From: Streptomyces tsukubensis
GTDB lineage: Bacteria > Actinomycetota > Actinomycetes > Streptomycetales > Streptomycetaceae
Assembly: GCF_003932715.1 (NCBI RefSeq)
Contig: NZ_CP020700.1
Span: 1,378,001-1,442,000 of the forward strand
Length of the DNA: 64,000 bases
Direction: 5' to 3'
The translations under genes and the position numbers were made by a program. The notes under the pieces are model-generated. The model saw nothing but the letters and a program-made list of their open reading frames with translations, was not told where the DNA came from and did not search any database. Numbering within the stretch: the stretch's first letter is position 1; each line of letters starts with the position of its first letter. Shown one piece after another: positions 61,995 to 64,000 of this stretch.

Positions 61995-62666
61995 ATGGCC
62001 GTCACGGACGACGCGATCGAGAAGATCAAAGACATGATCGTCTCGGGCGAGCTGCGGCCCGGCGACCGGCTCCCCCGGGAGAGCGAACTGGCCGCCGGTC
62101 TCGGACTGTCGCGCAATTCCCTGCGGGAGGCCGTCCGGGCGCTCTCGGTGATCCGGATCCTCGACGTCCGCCAGGGCGACGGCACCTATGTGACCAGTCT
62201 CGACGCCCGGATGCTGAGGGAGGCGCTCCGTTTCGTCGCGGACTGCCACCGCGACGACACGGCGCCGGAGTTCCTTGCCGTACGCCGGATTCTGGAGCCC
62301 GCCGCGACGGGTCTCGCGGCGGGCCGGATCACCGGTGCCGCACTCGCGGAGCTGGGCGCGCAGGTGGATGCGCTGGGCCCGGAGCCCTCGGTGGACGAGC
62401 TGGTCGAAGCCGATCTCGCCTTCCACCGCGACATCGCCCGCTGGTCGGGCAATTCGGTCCTGTGCGCCCTGCTCGACGGGCTGTCCGGACCGGCGACCCG
62501 GGACCGGATCTGGCGGGGGCTGAGCCGGGAGGGCGAGATCGGGACCGCCCTCGACGAACACCGGGCGATCCTGGCCGCACTGCGCGACGGGGACGCGGAA
62601 GCGGCCCGCTCCTGGGCGACCGTGCACATCGCGAGCGTGGAGCGGTGGCTCCGCTCGGCGCACTGA
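61995..62666 (+). CDS. GntR/FadR-family transcriptional regulator
   Basis: A 223-residue repressor, complete. The winged HTH is GDRLPRESELAAGLGLSRNS through LREAVRALSVIRILDVRQGD (residues ~22-66). The FCD domain has metal-binding His/Asp in ADLAFHRDIARWSGNSVLCA and DEHRAILAALRDGDAEAARS. The ATG at 61995 follows GGACGGGGGCG. It lies alone between glpD's terminators and the PAC2/ParJ gene, with a matching dyad upstream. No metabolic target gene is adjacent, so its regulon is elsewhere. Confidence 0.9.
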   Translation: MAVTDDAIEKIKDMIVSGELRPGDRLPRESELAAGLGLSRNSLREAVRALSVIRILDVRQGDGTYVTSLDARMLREALRFVADCHRDDTAPEFLAVRRILEPAATGLAAGRITGAALAELGAQVDALGPEPSVDELVEADLAFHRDIARWSGNSVLCALLDGLSGPATRDRIWRGLSREGEIGTALDEHRAILAALRDGDAEAARSWATVHIASVERWLRSAH

Positions 62667-62895
62667 GACGGCGCGCTCCCCGGACCGCTCCGGAGACCGG
62701 CTGCCGCGGAAGCCGCCCGGCGCAATCGGAAAATGCTCGGAATCTCCTGGTAACAGCTCGGATGAATCACCGGTGTTGGGGGCAAGGAAACGGACGGACA
62801 CCCGTTCACCCGGCCGTGCACAGGGGCTGCGGTGGCACCGCCCGAAAGCCGTAAGGTTGGGGCGTACGAGAGGGAACTTCGGAAGGAGGCACTGG

Positions 62896-64000
62896 GTGAT
62901 CGAGCTCGAGGGGGTACCCGAGCTGATCGACCCGGTCATGGTGGCCGCGTTCGAGGGCTGGAACGACGCCGGCGACGCCGCCTCCACCGCGGTCGCACAT
63001 CTGGACCGGGAGTGGAAGGGCGAGGTCTTCGCGGCACTCGACGCCGAGGACTACTACGACTTCCAGGTCAACCGGCCCACGGTGTACATGGACGGCGGAG
63101 TACGGAAGATCACCTGGCCCACGACCCGGCTGTCGGTGGTCCGGGTGGGCGGCGACAAGCCCCGTGATCTGGTGCTGGTACGCGGTATCGAACCGTCCAT
63201 GCGCTGGCGTTCGTTCTGCAATGAAATCCTCGGATTCGCCCATGAACTGGGCGTGGAGATGGTGGTGATCCTCGGGGCACTGCTCGGGGACACCCCGCAC
63301 ACCCGGCCGGTCCCGGTCAGCGGAATCACCTCCGACCCCGATCTGGCCCGGACGCTGGACCTGGAGGAGACCCGGTACGAGGGGCCGACGGGCATCGTCG
63401 GCATCCTCCAGGAGGCGTGCACGCACGCCGGGGTGCCCGCGGTGAGCCTGTGGGCGGCGGTGCCGCACTATGTGTCGCAGCCGCCGAACCCCAAGGCGAC
63501 GCTGGCGCTGCTGAACCGGCTGGAGGATCTGATCGGCCTGCGGATCCCGCTGGGCGAACTGCCCGAGGACGCGCGGGCCTGGCAGCTGGGCGTGGACCAG
63601 CTCGCGGCCGAGGACTCCGAGGTCGCCGAGTACGTCCAGACGCTGGAGGAGGCGCGCGACACGGCGGAGCTGCCGGAGGCTTCGGGCGAGGCCATCGCCC
63701 GCGAGTTCGAGCGCTATCTGCGGCGGCGGGACGGCGGTCCGGGCGCGGTCGGCGGACTGGGGCCGGGCCCGGGTGTCGGTCCGGATCCGGGCGAACCGGG
63801 ACCGGGCGGTTCCGCCGGTACGGCCGGTGGCTCGTATCTGCGCGATCCGTCGGGCGGGCTCGGACGTGCGTCCAAGGCGCGGTGGCCGGAGCGCGACGAG
63901 GCGGCCGATGCGCGGGACCGGGAGCCGGACGCCGAGACCGGGGCCGGCGATGGGGTCGGCGACGGGCAGGGGGAGGGGGACTCGGCCGGTGACGGGCGGC
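62896..64000 (+). CDS. parJ: PAC2-family protein, probably ParJ (3' end outside window)
   Basis: An open frame from GTG 62896, with GGAAGGAGG at 62881-62889, running off the window end after 368 residues. It starts VIELEGVPELIDPVMVAAFE and has GWNDAGDAASTAVAHLDREW, a conserved PAC2 (proteasome-assembly-chaperone-like) opening, and VVILGALLGDTPHTRPVPVS. Beyond residue ~280 the chain becomes Gly/Pro/Asp-rich and disordered. In S. coelicolor the actinobacterial signature protein ParJ, which modulates ParA polymerisation in sporulation septation, belongs here as I remember it, close to the glycerol operon. The PAC2 fold is seen; the ParJ role is inferred from position and family. Confidence 0.8.
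   Translation, partial: MIELEGVPELIDPVMVAAFEGWNDAGDAASTAVAHLDREWKGEVFAALDAEDYYDFQVNRPTVYMDGGVRKITWPTTRLSVVRVGGDKPRDLVLVRGIEPSMRWRSFCNEILGFAHELGVEMVVILGALLGDTPHTRPVPVSGITSDPDLARTLDLEETRYEGPTGIVGILQEACTHAGVPAVSLWAAVPHYVSQPPNPKATLALLNRLEDLIGLRIPLGELPEDARAWQLGVDQLAAEDSEVAEYVQTLEEARDTAELPEASGEAIAREFERYLRRRDGGPGAVGGLGPGPGVGPDPGEPGPGGSAGTAGGSYLRDPSGGLGRASKARWPERDEAADARDREPDAETGAGDGVGDGQGEGDSAGDGR

Overview
The window is very GC-rich (about 70% or more), with many GTG starts, strong third-position G/C and long meaningless antisense frames. It carries a complete Pup-proteasome locus, the gylR-glpFKD glycerol operon and a ParJ/PAC2 gene. Together these point to a Streptomyces (or very close actinomycete) chromosomal core region. 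The gene order resembles the Streptomyces coelicolor SCO16xx neighbourhood as I remember it; I could not check this.

Region 1 (1-12.9 kb) is transport and regulation. It starts with a FadR-type regulator cut by the window edge, an ethanolamine-type permease and a glutamine-amidotransferase-fold gamma-glutamyl hydrolase, probably an amine-utilisation unit. Next comes a tightly overlapping peptide/nickel-type ABC operon headed by a DUF1684 gene. A LysR regulator is divergent from a TDT-family carrier, and a HTH-cupin regulator lies next to a signal-less BtuF-like protein. Region 2 (13-22.5 kb) holds a glycine-betaine ABC system (permease fused to its binding protein), a stand-alone 5'-3' exonuclease, and a siderophore-interacting protein behind a clear iron box. 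It also holds a nested mobile element (an IS481-family IS in the terminal CTAG of a short MITE), a VOC protein, and a MerR regulator divergent from a photolyase.

Region 3 (22.5-44.1 kb) reads leftwards almost throughout. From right to left it carries arc, dop, pup, prcB, prcA, then (after a LacI/MFS/hypothetical insertion) pafA, two FKBP isomerases, pafB, pafC, small genes, tatA, tatC, a diacylglycerol-kinase-like gene and helY. Pup is encoded with a C-terminal Glu, so it should be ligation-ready without deamidation. Dop would then act mainly as depupylase.

Region 4 (44.2-64 kb) holds a [3Fe-4S] ferredoxin, an anchored hypothetical protein, TrmI, an M50 site-2 protease with CBS domains, a RecB-like nuclease, an orphan NarL-type response regulator and a solitary peptide-binding lipoprotein. 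After a HAD phosphatase and MetH comes the glycerol regulon: gylR, then glpF-glpK-glpD. Matching palindromes lie in front of gylR and in front of glpF. A second FadR-type regulator and the start of a parJ/PAC2 gene end the window.

I found no tRNA, rRNA, CRISPR array or phage. The most noteworthy non-coding signals are the nested MITE/IS (with a hairpin that hides the transposase ribosome site and a stop codon supplied by the target), the paired GylR-type palindromes, the iron box, the palindrome between the LacI and MFS genes upstream of pafA, and several very strong hairpin terminators.
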